Shown here: positions 41,728 to 50,920 of the stretch, piece after piece
Numbering within the stretch: position 1 is the first letter of the stretch
How the letters are laid out: each line of letters starts with the position of its first letter
IMG/VR virus record: IMGVR_UViG_3300032753_001573
Span: 1-64,000 of that record
From: a virus
Length of the DNA: 64,000 bases
Strand: one strand, 5' to 3'
Notes under the pieces: generated by a model
What the model was told of the DNA's origin: nothing
Databases searched by the model: none
The model's input: only the letters and a program-made list of their open reading frames with translations
Program-made: the position numbers and the translations under genes

Positions 41728-42450
41728 TCAATAAAGATGTTCTATGGGCGCTTGGCTATCTATGCTTATGATGAGATGATTTCGTGGAGTGCTGCCACCG
41801 TTTATCGCATAGTGTTTGACACCCGGATTTACAAACCACACTGACCCATCGGCGGGAATGTGATGCTTGACTTCATTACCATCCTTGTCCCAGCCACCGT
41901 TGAAGCATTCTTCGTTGGTATCAAAGGCGATATGAAGCCTAACTCCGTAAAGAGTGTCATAATCGATGTGTGGTTTGACTTCCGAATGAGGAGCAAGGTT
42001 AGCAAATCTAGCACGATGAGATCCAGGAAATGCTGCTAAAACCTCTCTTAGATATGGCGGAACATCTTGTTTAACTTTGCGAAACCAACGTTCGTCTGCT
42101 TCCGTTTTGCCTTTGGCTATCCTGTTGTCCCAGGCACTGCCCGATTTTTCAGTTCTTTTATCTAGGCTGAACGAGTTGTCGTACTCTGTTAGACTTAGCT
42201 GTTGATAACTGGTATGTTCCCAGTCGAGCTCGCAAACATGATTGATACCAGCAAGCTCCTCATCCTTGAAGAACATTGCAGGCAACTTGGTATGAGCTTC
42301 GCACATATCGGCATAATCGGAACCTAATCCGTCCCAGACTTTCCCTCTTTCAAACTGTGATAATTCTTCTCTAAGTCTATCGATGTTAAATCTGATATTA
42401 AGTGGAGCAATGACGGGTAACTCGTATCGTCTTTTCCATGTTGTAGACAT
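41728..42450 (-). CDS. Aspartyl/asparaginyl beta-hydroxylase-like oxygenase
   Basis: 240 aa, strong ribosome site TGGAGG. VKPHIDYDTLYGVRLHIAF holds the HxD; DGSVWFVNPGVKHYAINGG and PRNHLIISID hold the distal His and Arg. This is the clearest member of the local series and matches the Asp/Asn beta-hydroxylase pattern. In phages such proteins may hydroxylate peptides or modify sugars or lipids; here the target is unknown. Confidence 0.78.
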   Translation of the reverse strand: MSTTWKRRYELPVIAPLNIRFNIDRLREELSQFERGKVWDGLGSDYADMCEAHTKLPAMFFKDEELAGINHVCELDWEHTSYQQLSLTEYDNSFSLDKRTEKSGSAWDNRIAKGKTEADERWFRKVKQDVPPYLREVLAAFPGSHRARFANLAPHSEVKPHIDYDTLYGVRLHIAFDTNEECFNGGWDKDGNEVKHHIPADGSVWFVNPGVKHYAINGGSTPRNHLIISIDSQAPIEHLY

Positions 42451-42543
42451 TTTAACCTCCAGTAAACTTCTTGTACACTATTTAAAGATCTGCTCCATAG
42501 ATGAGGTTTCAAATAAGATTTTTCCATAAGCTCAAATATGATA

Positions 42544-43293
42544 TTACTTGCTTAATATTCTAATAAAAAAATAAGAAATGTCAAATTGCCACCAGCGATC
42601 TCCACCAAAATTTGGACTTAGAGGTTTGTGATGGTGATTGTCGTGCCATCCTTCTCCCCACACCAAATATGCTAATGGTGCATTATTGCGGGCATCATAC
42701 TCGTGGCCATTGTCATTATTGCCATACATATGTGCAAATGTAACTATACTAGATCCTGCATTCCATAAAACGGCAGCCGGTACTAACCATGCATATATAA
42801 CTGCCATTGGATCTATCATATATAGAATTGCAGCATATACAAAGTTAATTAAGAAATAGTATTTATGCTGCCATTTCATAAATGGATCTCGTAGAAGATC
42901 TCCAACGTAACGTATGTTAACTTTTGAAAACATACTCAAATAGTGGGCATAAAACCAACCCTTATGCTTAGGACTATGTGGGTCTCTATCAGAATCTACG
43001 TATCTGTGATGTTCTCGATGAATAGCAACCCAAGGTATAGCTGCTCCCGTTAATCCTATGGTAGCACAAAGCGTACCTATGTATCTAAACCATTTTGGTG
43101 CTGGCCATGAATCATGACTAAGAAGTTTATGATATGTCATAGTCATTCCAATACATCCATTTAGGAAATATACAAATAATACTATGCACCATTGCCACCA
43201 ATGACCTACAACTATCAATACTAACACGCTGATATGTGCAATGATTTGTAGTGCTAATAGCAACCATTTGTCTGGTATATACTTAGAAAACAT
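42544..43293 (-). CDS. Acyl-lipid/acyl-CoA fatty acid desaturase
   Basis: 249 aa integral membrane protein. Three His boxes bind the di-iron centre: HKLLSH (55-60), HREHH (92-96) and HDNHH (217-221). Hydrophobic segments at about 10-32 and 35-52, then 70-90 and 150-185, match the usual four-helix layout. It would introduce a double bond (delta-9 type by resemblance) into membrane acyl chains. It is the first gene of the minus-strand part of the island and lies next to the tail tube promoter. Confidence 0.9.
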   Translation of the reverse strand: MFSKYIPDKWLLLALQIIAHISVLVLIVVGHWWQWCIVLFVYFLNGCIGMTMTYHKLLSHDSWPAPKWFRYIGTLCATIGLTGAAIPWVAIHREHHRYVDSDRDPHSPKHKGWFYAHYLSMFSKVNIRYVGDLLRDPFMKWQHKYYFLINFVYAAILYMIDPMAVIYAWLVPAAVLWNAGSSIVTFAHMYGNNDNGHEYDARNNAPLAYLVWGEGWHDNHHHKPLSPNFGGDRWWQFDISYFFIRILSK

Positions 43294-43372
43294 AATCTTA
43301 TCCTCGATATTAAATTATACAAAATGTTTTATCCAGATTCAACCTACCTAAGGTTTTAAAATTACCGGTTGT

Positions 43373-43380
43373 CATAAATA
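43373..43380 (+). promoter_or_regulatory. Late-type promoter
   Basis: CATAAATA, one base from consensus, 29 bases before the tail tube ATG, with AAAGGAG between. Confidence 0.65.
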
Positions 43381-43409
43381 TATTTGCACGTACAAAAGGA
43401 GATTTTACC

Positions 43410-44090
43410 ATGGCAACAAATTTACCAACCAATGGTTCAAGCAGCGCTGGTACACTAAGTAAATTTGGTGTTCCAATAACGTCTGGCGCTTCTCAAGGTT
43501 CTGGCATATTGATGCCAAAGTTGAAGTATCGTTATGCTGTTTACCTACAGAATTTTGGAGATGGGCAGGGTGTTACGCAACAGAACATAACACAACAGGT
43601 TGTGAGCTGCGGACGTCCTCAAGTCCAGTATAACAGGACTGAACTACACAGCTATAATAACGTGATGTTTATCCCACAGAAACCAGTATGGCAGACGCTT
43701 GAATTGGTTGTGCGCGATGATATTACTAGCGTTTCAACTCAGTCAGTTGGTGAGCAACTACAGAAGCAGATGAATTATTTCAATATGACTACTGGTATGG
43801 CTGGTATCAATTACAAGTTTACCATGCAGATACTCATGCTAGATGGTAATTATGGTGCAACTGATTCAACTAATGCAGCATTAGAAACATGGCATATAGA
43901 GGGTTGCTATCTAGAAACTGTAGCTTATGATAATAATGATTATAGTTCAAGCGACCCTGTACAGATAACACTAACTATAAGCTTTGATAACGCTACACAG
44001 GTTATTAATCCACCTTCTCAGAGCAGTACTGGTACTGACGATCCAGGTAATCTTGCTGGTGTGCTTGCTGGTGGTGATGGTTCTTATTAA
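43410..44090 (+). CDS. 19: Tail tube protein (T4 gp19-like)
   Basis: 226 aa. LKYRYAVYLQNFG, CGRPQVQYNRTELHSYNNVM, KPVWQTLELVVRDD and WHIEGCYLETVAYDNNDYSS with DPVQITLTISFDNA are the conserved beta strands and insertion of T4-like tube proteins. T4 gp19 is 163 aa; the extra residues are flexible termini. Late promoter upstream and terminator downstream. In T4 it directly follows gene 18; here 14.6 kb separate the two. Confidence 0.9.
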   Translation: MATNLPTNGSSSAGTLSKFGVPITSGASQGSGILMPKLKYRYAVYLQNFGDGQGVTQQNITQQVVSCGRPQVQYNRTELHSYNNVMFIPQKPVWQTLELVVRDDITSVSTQSVGEQLQKQMNYFNMTTGMAGINYKFTMQILMLDGNYGATDSTNAALETWHIEGCYLETVAYDNNDYSSSDPVQITLTISFDNATQVINPPSQSSTGTDDPGNLAGVLAGGDGSY

Positions 44091-44138
44091 AATACCCAAG
44101 TTGGTAAGGCTCAATAATTTAATACCTAATGCATTGAC

Positions 44139-44170
44139 AAAAAGGCTGTTGGAAACAACAGCCTTTTTTT
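44139..44170 (+). terminator. Rho-independent terminator after tube gene
   Basis: Stem AAAAAGGCTGTT with AACAGCCTTTTT, loop GGAAAC, T run at the end. Confidence 0.93.
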
Positions 44171-44173
44171 ATG

Positions 44174-44181
44174 GATAAATA
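44174..44181 (+). promoter_or_regulatory. Late-type promoter
   Basis: GATAAATA immediately after the terminator and 5 bases before ATG 44187. Confidence 0.55.
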
Positions 44182-44186
44182 TTATC

Positions 44187-45197
44187 ATGGCAACTACTAT
44201 TTTACGTAATGATCAATTAGCTAGTATATTCTACGGAGCCAATAATCCCGGCCAGCCAATGACTATGGTACCTAAGATTAGGTACATGTTCTATGTCAAC
44301 TTTGTATTAAATTCTGCAGCACCTAGCATGGATAGTGGTTTTCTTAGTAAATTGGGCAAAGCAGGTACAGTTGGTAACATAAGCTTTAAAGTTAAGACCA
44401 TAGATAAACCAAAAGTTGATCCTACTGTTGTTGAACTAAATCAGTATAATCGTAAACGTTTAGTATATTCAAAGGTTGAATATATGCCATTTACTGTCAA
44501 ATTGCATGAAACTGTTGATAGTGCTGTAGTTAAGCTTTGGAAAGATTACTTTACATATTATTTTGGAGATTCTAGACCTAAAACAGCAAATGACCTTAGT
44601 TCTATTGGATCTAGTCCAGCTGGATCATCTTTTAATGACTCGTCGGGGTGGGGACTTAGACCAATAGCAGAAGATACAAATTTCTTTACTAGGATAGAAT
44701 TGTATTCGCTGTTTGGTACTCAATATCAGAAAACTGCATATTTAAATCCTCGTATTACTAATATTGATTTTGAACAATATGATTCAAGTTCATCTGATCC
44801 AGAAGAAGTAAGCATTACATTTAAATACGAGGCTATAGAATATAATGCTGTAGCTCAAGTATCTAATTCGTCAGCAGATGGAGTAGACTTTGGATTTGAC
44901 CAAGACGGTAACACATTAAATGTTCCTGCTACTCTTGCAGGTGCACAAACCGCACAGAGTCCAGGCGATCCTCCTGCTTTATATCCTTCTCCATTAGTTG
45001 GATTAAGTACAGGTTCAACTAGCCAATCTGCAGTTATAGCTCCTAGTACTAAATCATTAGTTGTGAATGCACCGCCCGGTTATGCATTGGGATTTACAAG
45101 TTCAGGTGTAGTCAACAGTACTATGTCTAATCCTACAAACAATAATTCAACTTCAGTAACGACTGCCGCAGGACTTTTAAATTTTGGAACTCAATGA
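44187..45197 (+). CDS. Tube-like baseplate/tail protein (gp54- or gp19-paralogue)
   Basis: 336 aa. VPKIRYMFYVNFVLN, FKVKTIDKPKVDPTVVELNQ, KLHETVDSAVVKLWKDYFTYY and DFEQYDSSSSDPEEVSITFKYEAIEY follow the tail tube fold, like T4 gp54 (which starts tube growth on the baseplate) or a second tube protein. The C-terminal 100 residues are Ser/Thr/Pro-rich and probably flexible. Position beside gp19 supports the tail role; the exact gp number is uncertain. Confidence 0.7.
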   Translation: MATTILRNDQLASIFYGANNPGQPMTMVPKIRYMFYVNFVLNSAAPSMDSGFLSKLGKAGTVGNISFKVKTIDKPKVDPTVVELNQYNRKRLVYSKVEYMPFTVKLHETVDSAVVKLWKDYFTYYFGDSRPKTANDLSSIGSSPAGSSFNDSSGWGLRPIAEDTNFFTRIELYSLFGTQYQKTAYLNPRITNIDFEQYDSSSSDPEEVSITFKYEAIEYNAVAQVSNSSADGVDFGFDQDGNTLNVPATLAGAQTAQSPGDPPALYPSPLVGLSTGSTSQSAVIAPSTKSLVVNAPPGYALGFTSSGVVNSTMSNPTNNNSTSVTTAAGLLNFGTQ

Positions 45198-45206
45198 GAT
45201 ATAGCA

Positions 45207-45833
45207 ATGGCAACTGATTTAACATTACTAAACATTCAACAACAGATTGCATTAAACAACGGCTCTATTAGCATTGTGAATTCTGGTGGCAGTTATCAGT
45301 TTGTTGACACTGCTACTGGCAAATCCTTAACAAACGCACCTTCAGTAGGTAATTACCTTTTAAGTAATCCAACTGCGGTTTATCAAACCGGATTGCGTGC
45401 AGACGTTTATAATTATGCGTTGGGTGTGTTTGGTGGTAAAACTGTACCAAATGAAGTTGTTGATACTCTTGCAGCTATGGCATCTTATTATAATGCACAG
45501 ACAGGTCAGTCAGTTACATCTTTGTTTAATAATGGTATATTGCTTGACCAGTTTCTTGCTACGATAAACAACATAAGAGGTAATACTAGCCAAATTGGAT
45601 ATGCAGGATTAAATCTATCGCCAAAATGGACAAATAATCCGGTTCTTAGGGCTAGTATAGCTAAAGCTATAGAACCCTGGGATGCAACAGGAACTTATGC
45701 TCAGCGCAGTCAATACAATACAGAATCTTCTGGATTTACCTACTATGCTAGCGACACTGATGTTGTGTATGTGATGACAGAAACTGGTACGTGGGAAGTT
45801 TATCCAATAACAGAACCTATATGGCCTGCATAA
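45207..45833 (+). CDS. Unknown, probable virion protein
   Basis: 208 aa, 9 bases after the tube-like gene. Asn/Thr/Tyr-rich with NSGGSYQFVDTATGKSL, a helical ADVYNYALGVFGGKTVPNEV and a C-terminal YYASDTDVVYVMTETGTWEV beta part. No recognised family. The late operon context suggests a structural protein. A nine-codon frame after it (45845-) is not considered a gene. Confidence 0.6.
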   Translation: MATDLTLLNIQQQIALNNGSISIVNSGGSYQFVDTATGKSLTNAPSVGNYLLSNPTAVYQTGLRADVYNYALGVFGGKTVPNEVVDTLAAMASYYNAQTGQSVTSLFNNGILLDQFLATINNIRGNTSQIGYAGLNLSPKWTNNPVLRASIAKAIEPWDATGTYAQRSQYNTESSGFTYYASDTDVVYVMTETGTWEVYPITEPIWPA

Positions 45834-45889
45834 GGCGATCGATATGACTGGACCATTTCCGCCACCTGTTTAAAATATGAGATTGATAT

Positions 45890-46330
45890 ATGCCAAAATA
45901 TAGTCAGGAATACTTTGTACCAAAGAATCCGCATAAGCTGATAGGTAATGCTAAACCTTTTTATCGCAGTGGGTGGGAACTTGCATTTATGACATTCTTA
46001 GACAATCATCCCAGCGTAATACAATGGGCCAGTGAAAGTATCAAGATACCTTATACAAATCCTCTCACAGGCAAGCGTAGTCAATATGTGCCAGACTTCC
46101 TTGTGTTATATCAAGACAAGAACGGCAGACAGAAAGCAGAATTAGTTGAAGTTAAACCAAAAAAAGAAGCTATGATTGAGAATGCTAAGAGCAAGCGAGA
46201 CAAAGCTGCCTTGATACTCAACACGGCTAAATGGGCGGCTGCAATGGAATTTTGCAAGAAGAACGGATTAGAGTTTAGAATTATCAATGAGGATCATTTG
46301 TTTCAACAATCAGGTAAGAAGAAAAGATGA
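45890..46330 (+). CDS. 4: Head completion nuclease (T4 gp4-like)
   Basis: 146 aa (T4 gp4: 150). KPFYRSGWELAFMTFLDNHP, IPYTNPLTGKRSQYVPDFLV and AELVEVKPKKEA form the core of a PD-(D/E)XK or TnsA-type nuclease (Glu in WE, PD, and ExK). T4 gp4 is needed to trim DNA and complete heads before tail joining. ATGA overlap with the next gene. Confidence 0.88.
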   Translation: MPKYSQEYFVPKNPHKLIGNAKPFYRSGWELAFMTFLDNHPSVIQWASESIKIPYTNPLTGKRSQYVPDFLVLYQDKNGRQKAELVEVKPKKEAMIENAKSKRDKAALILNTAKWAAAMEFCKKNGLEFRIINEDHLFQQSGKKKR

Positions 46331-46818
46331 GTAATAGCAAAAGATTTAAGAACCTAGAAGAAACCTTTGACTTACCTAGCATAGACGAAGACGATGACGA
46401 TTCTATGTCAGAAGAAGTACCTAGCATAGAAGACGTTGGTACAGCTCTAGAGCAAGCTAAGAATCTAGAAAAACAATTCCGCAAGATGGATCACTATGAT
46501 ACTCATGATAAGGAAATGGATGAGTTAGCTACGCTTGCCATACAGGCACATAAAGATCTGCAGGATCTTGGTATGAATGTTGAAATAAGGCATGCCGGTG
46601 AAATTTTTAGTAGCAGTAGCCAAATGTTGAAGATAGCTGTAGATGCAAAGAACAACAAAGTAGAAAAGAAATTAAAACTTCTCAAGTTGCAGCTAGATAA
46701 GATGAAAATAGATCTAGCACACAAGAAGGAAGATGACAGCGTAGATGGTACTGCTGTTAAATTAGACCGCAATGAATTGTTAAAACAGCTGAAACAAATC
46801 AATGAAGATGATAAATAA
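46327..46818 (+). CDS. 16: Terminase small subunit (T4 gp16-like)
   Basis: 163 aa (T4 gp16: 164). An acidic N-terminus (LPSIDEDDDD), then a long helical part with DEMDELATLAIQAHKDLQDL-like and KNNKVEKKLKLLKLQLDKMK segments, as in the central coiled coil of gp16 that forms the DNA-recognition ring. Similarity is more structural than sequence-based. Gene order (gp4, gp16, then gp17 2.1 kb later) supports it. Confidence 0.65.
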   Translation: MSNSKRFKNLEETFDLPSIDEDDDDSMSEEVPSIEDVGTALEQAKNLEKQFRKMDHYDTHDKEMDELATLAIQAHKDLQDLGMNVEIRHAGEIFSSSSQMLKIAVDAKNNKVEKKLKLLKLQLDKMKIDLAHKKEDDSVDGTAVKLDRNELLKQLKQINEDDK

Positions 46819-46844
46819 CTCTGCATTGGAGTTGAAATCATACC

Positions 46845-47642
46845 ATGAAATCACTTAAAAACTACATAGCTGAATCAACCAAGGTACATGTCTATCACAT
46901 CAAGTTAGCCATAGAACCAAGTAGTGCGCAGGTCAATGCGGTAGAGTCGTTGCTGCGTGCATACCAACTGGTTGATTTTGGCAAATCAACACGCATACAA
47001 GATGACAAATTTGACTTCTTTGATATAACCAGCAAAGACGTTCATTGCATTAGAATAGTAACTGGTACTCCTCTTAGTAGCTATATGATACAGCAACAGT
47101 TGAGAGATGTTCTCAATATACCTGAGAAGTATATCGTTGTTCGTGCGGTAAACGAGCCAATCGAGTTGGAAGCAGAGGAACAGCGGTTCAAACAGCTAGC
47201 AGCAGATGAAGCTAAGGAAAAAGGCTTCACATTTGCTAGTATGTTGGATACTGATAGAATACATCAGCCAGATGAGAATCCAACACTTACTAATGTATTT
47301 GGCAACGAGTATAACAAGAATCTATTAGCAAACTTAGCCAATATAAAGGCTGATCGCAAGAGCATGGAAGTTGAACCTCACATGTCGCTATTCAGTTGGA
47401 TAGACATGAAGAAAGTTAAGCCTCATGAGCCTATACAGGATGCGTCAGATTTTAACGCACATATAGATACACCTAAGCCAACTTCCGGCAAGAATAATAC
47501 CGCTGCTGCTATAGATAATCAGTTCCTTGGAACAGAAGGAAACTTTGATGATGGTGCAGCAAAGAATATTGTAAGATACAATGACAAAGGCACAAGAAGG
47601 ACAACAATAGCTCCGCGTGCAAACAAAAAATTAAAGGGGTAA
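46845..47642 (+). CDS. Unknown, candidate internal head protein
   Basis: 265 aa. The N-terminus KSLKNYIAES closely resembles the capsid targeting peptide of T4 internal proteins (KTYQEFIAEA) and contains IAE|S, a likely gp21 site. Residues 15-105 form an alpha/beta domain (VHVYHIKLAIEPSSAQV, then KYIVVRAVNEP); the remainder is hydrophilic with charged and Asn-rich linkers. It lies 26 bases after the gp16-like gene. It may be packed in the head; no enzyme motif is recognised. Confidence 0.6.
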   Translation: MKSLKNYIAESTKVHVYHIKLAIEPSSAQVNAVESLLRAYQLVDFGKSTRIQDDKFDFFDITSKDVHCIRIVTGTPLSSYMIQQQLRDVLNIPEKYIVVRAVNEPIELEAEEQRFKQLAADEAKEKGFTFASMLDTDRIHQPDENPTLTNVFGNEYNKNLLANLANIKADRKSMEVEPHMSLFSWIDMKKVKPHEPIQDASDFNAHIDTPKPTSGKNNTAAAIDNQFLGTEGNFDDGAAKNIVRYNDKGTRRTTIAPRANKKLKG

Positions 47643-47646
47643 GATT

Positions 47647-48675
47647 ATGGACATCGAAGAAATCCTAAAGAAGTTTCGCGCGCTAGCTGAATCAGAAGAT
47701 GAGTGCAATATGACAGCTGAAGGCACATATTGCCCTGTTCATGGTATGGAAGAGTGCTCTATGATGCGCGAAGCTGATGGTGATGAAGGCGACACTGATG
47801 CGGTAGATGCAACATCGACTGCTGATGATGATAGCGAAACGCCTGCTTCCGAACCATTTGATAGCGGCGACGACGCAAGATTTGATAAGACTGATCAGGC
47901 TGAAAATGAAGACGAAGCCGACATTAAAGCTAAGGATGATGAATATTACGATGCTATCAAAGCTGGTAATGTTCCTGAGGACGTAGTAGAACCAGATCGT
48001 TTTATGCGTTATTATGAGAAGAAGTATGGCGTTAGAGAAACCGTAGAAGTAAGTGAAGATGTACACATTACATTAAATGGTCCAGAAGCAGACGCATTTA
48101 TTCATAGATTGAGTGTTCTAGCTGGACAAGCTGAAGATAACGGCCAATGGTCTCAGGCTACAGAAGTATGCCCAGACTGCGGAATGCCAGAAGACCAGTG
48201 TGCATGTGATCACGACGATCACGGCGAATCCTGCCCACATTGCGGAACTCCAATGGATCAGTGCAATTGTGACGGTTCACACGAGGCAACTTTTGGACCA
48301 GATGGCGTTACTATGGAAAATGCCGATCATGATTTTGGAAGTCAAGAACACTCTGACAGTGGAGAGCCAGTTGATCTCGACACTTACATGTATAAGGCAC
48401 CTGATGGTCCGCAGCGTTTAGTCAAGAGTGTTATGGGCGATAATCCGCTAATCAAAGAAGATTCAGAAAAACTCTTTGCCAAGTTAAAGGGCGATTATAG
48501 GACTTATGTAGCAGAAGCTGAGTTAGCTGCTAGCAATGCTCCTGGTGCCAATAGTCCTTTGACTGCTACAGACAGGGACGACTTTGAGAAAGACCCATTT
48601 GCAGACGAAGAGCCAGTTACGGACGGAAGCCGTAGTCCGCTCAGCATTATAAAGAGGCAGAGCGTAGCAAAATAA
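47647..48675 (+). CDS. Acidic protein with duplicated zinc-ribbon motif
   Basis: 342 aa, Asp/Glu-rich. An N-terminal Cys/His cluster (Cys20, Cys29, His32, Cys37: CPVHGMEEC) and two tandem copies of CPxCGxPxDQCxC (CPDCGMPEDQCAC at 175-187; CPHCGTPMDQCNC at 196-208). The N-terminus has ALAES, again of (L/I)xE|S form. VHITLNGPEADAFIHRL at about 138 is a small ordered segment. It probably binds zinc and may be an internal or packaging-related protein; function unknown. Confidence 0.6.
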   Translation: MDIEEILKKFRALAESEDECNMTAEGTYCPVHGMEECSMMREADGDEGDTDAVDATSTADDDSETPASEPFDSGDDARFDKTDQAENEDEADIKAKDDEYYDAIKAGNVPEDVVEPDRFMRYYEKKYGVRETVEVSEDVHITLNGPEADAFIHRLSVLAGQAEDNGQWSQATEVCPDCGMPEDQCACDHDDHGESCPHCGTPMDQCNCDGSHEATFGPDGVTMENADHDFGSQEHSDSGEPVDLDTYMYKAPDGPQRLVKSVMGDNPLIKEDSEKLFAKLKGDYRTYVAEAELAASNAPGANSPLTATDRDDFEKDPFADEEPVTDGSRSPLSIIKRQSVAK

Positions 48676-48683
48676 ACGATGGA

Positions 48684-48938
48684 GTGAAAACTTTGTTGCT
48701 GAACAAATTGCAGTTAGTTACGATTGATATATTTTATTATCGACCCGATTACACAAACATTGTTCAAGAATTTCTCTGGCAAGTAGAAGACACAATACCA
48801 GAGTTTAGACGCACTCATAAATTTCTGAATCACTGGCATAAGAATATTGATGCAGTGATTCAGGAAGTGCAGATATGTGTAAATGAACGCAAATACGGCA
48901 CATATCGATCAGTTGATCAGTTTTTGCAGATAAATTAA
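48684..48938 (+). CDS. Small protein of unknown function before terminase
   Basis: 84 aa from GTG 48684; TTG at 48693 is possible because GGAG lies 8 bases before it. Aromatic and charged, with TIDIFYYRPDYTNIVQEFLW and HKNIDAVIQEVQICVNE helices. It ends 3 bases before the terminase ATG, so it is coupled. No family recognised. Confidence 0.6.
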   Translation: MKTLLLNKLQLVTIDIFYYRPDYTNIVQEFLWQVEDTIPEFRRTHKFLNHWHKNIDAVIQEVQICVNERKYGTYRSVDQFLQIN

Positions 48939-49860
<922 letters not shown>

Positions 49861-49906
49861 ATTCAAAATAAATAGGTATTGATAAATTTAATAGAGAGTA
49901 TGTTGT

Positions 49907-50920
49907 ATGCGCGCAGTTCGATATATCACATCAAAAATTGATAATATCAATTATTGTTTAACAAATGGACAATTTGCACGGCATTTGCGCGCATACAACT
50001 ACACATATCAGCAATATTATGAACAATATATCACCGGTATTGTTGAAACCTGTAAGTATTGTGGTAACTCAAAAAAGTTTTATCAAACATCTCATACTTA
50101 CGCTGCTACTTGCGGAAAACCTGAATGTCGAGGGTATGTGATAAAGGACACAAAAAATAGCTGGACAGATGAGCAGCGAGCAGCTGATTCTGCTAGCAAG
50201 AATCGTGTTAATGCTCTTCGCACAGCAGAACAAAAACAAAAGATCTTAGAAAAAGTTAAAGCAACCAATCTAGAAAAATTTGGTACTGAGTTTTCTTTTC
50301 AATCTGATGAAATAAAGGCTAAAGCCGTTCAAACTAAATTGCAACGTTACGGAAATGAAAATTACAACAACAGTAGGAAAGCTAGTGAAAGTAGAATTAA
50401 CCGATCAAGCGACGACAAACGTGAATCGGCATCAAAACGCCGATTAACAAATTTAACACGGTATGGTGTAGAAAATTCTCTATTACTTAACAACGGTGCA
50501 TCTAAATCAAATAAAAGTAACTCATTAGTAAAAACTTATACATTGCCATCGGGAAAACAGATAGGTATACGAGGGTATGAACCGTTTGTTTTGGATAAAT
50601 TATTAAAAATTTATAATGAAGATGATATAATAGTTCATGATAATTTTTCCAAAACAGTTGTTGAAACAATAGATTATATTGCTGTTAATAGACATCATCT
50701 AAAATATTATCCTGATATCTATATTAAACCAATAAACACAATTATTGAGGTAAAAAGTGAATGGTGGTGGAATGGCAACGGTGATAGCAAATATAACTCA
50801 CGTTTTGAGAACAACTTAAGAAAACGATCAGCAGCATTAGCTAAAGGCTACATATATGAAGTATGGCTATTTAAAAATAAATATGATTATAGGATAATTC
50901 GTAATGACTCGGATATTTAA
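49907..50920 (+). CDS. Free-standing PD-(D/E)XK homing endonuclease between split intein halves
   Basis: 337 aa. The Cys pairs CKYCGN and CGKPEC form a zinc finger at about 45-75; repeats of KFGTEFSFQ, RYGNENYNN and RYGVENSLL follow the pattern seen in the two endonucleases at 6-9 kb; the C-terminal nuclease core YYPDIYI...IIEVKSEW gives Asp270, Glu281 and Lys283. Its position inside the split terminase intein matches the known association of Vsr-like endonucleases with fractured genes. It is AT-rich and overlaps the next gene by 17 bp. Confidence 0.85.
   Translation: MRAVRYITSKIDNINYCLTNGQFARHLRAYNYTYQQYYEQYITGIVETCKYCGNSKKFYQTSHTYAATCGKPECRGYVIKDTKNSWTDEQRAADSASKNRVNALRTAEQKQKILEKVKATNLEKFGTEFSFQSDEIKAKAVQTKLQRYGNENYNNSRKASESRINRSSDDKRESASKRRLTNLTRYGVENSLLLNNGASKSNKSNSLVKTYTLPSGKQIGIRGYEPFVLDKLLKIYNEDDIIVHDNFSKTVVETIDYIAVNRHHLKYYPDIYIKPINTIIEVKSEWWWNGNGDSKYNSRFENNLRKRSAALAKGYIYEVWLFKNKYDYRIIRNDSDI

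Noticed and set aside
45845-45874. Nine-codon frame (ATG...TAA) between two late genes
   Set aside because: Too short, no clear ribosome site; chance cannot be excluded.
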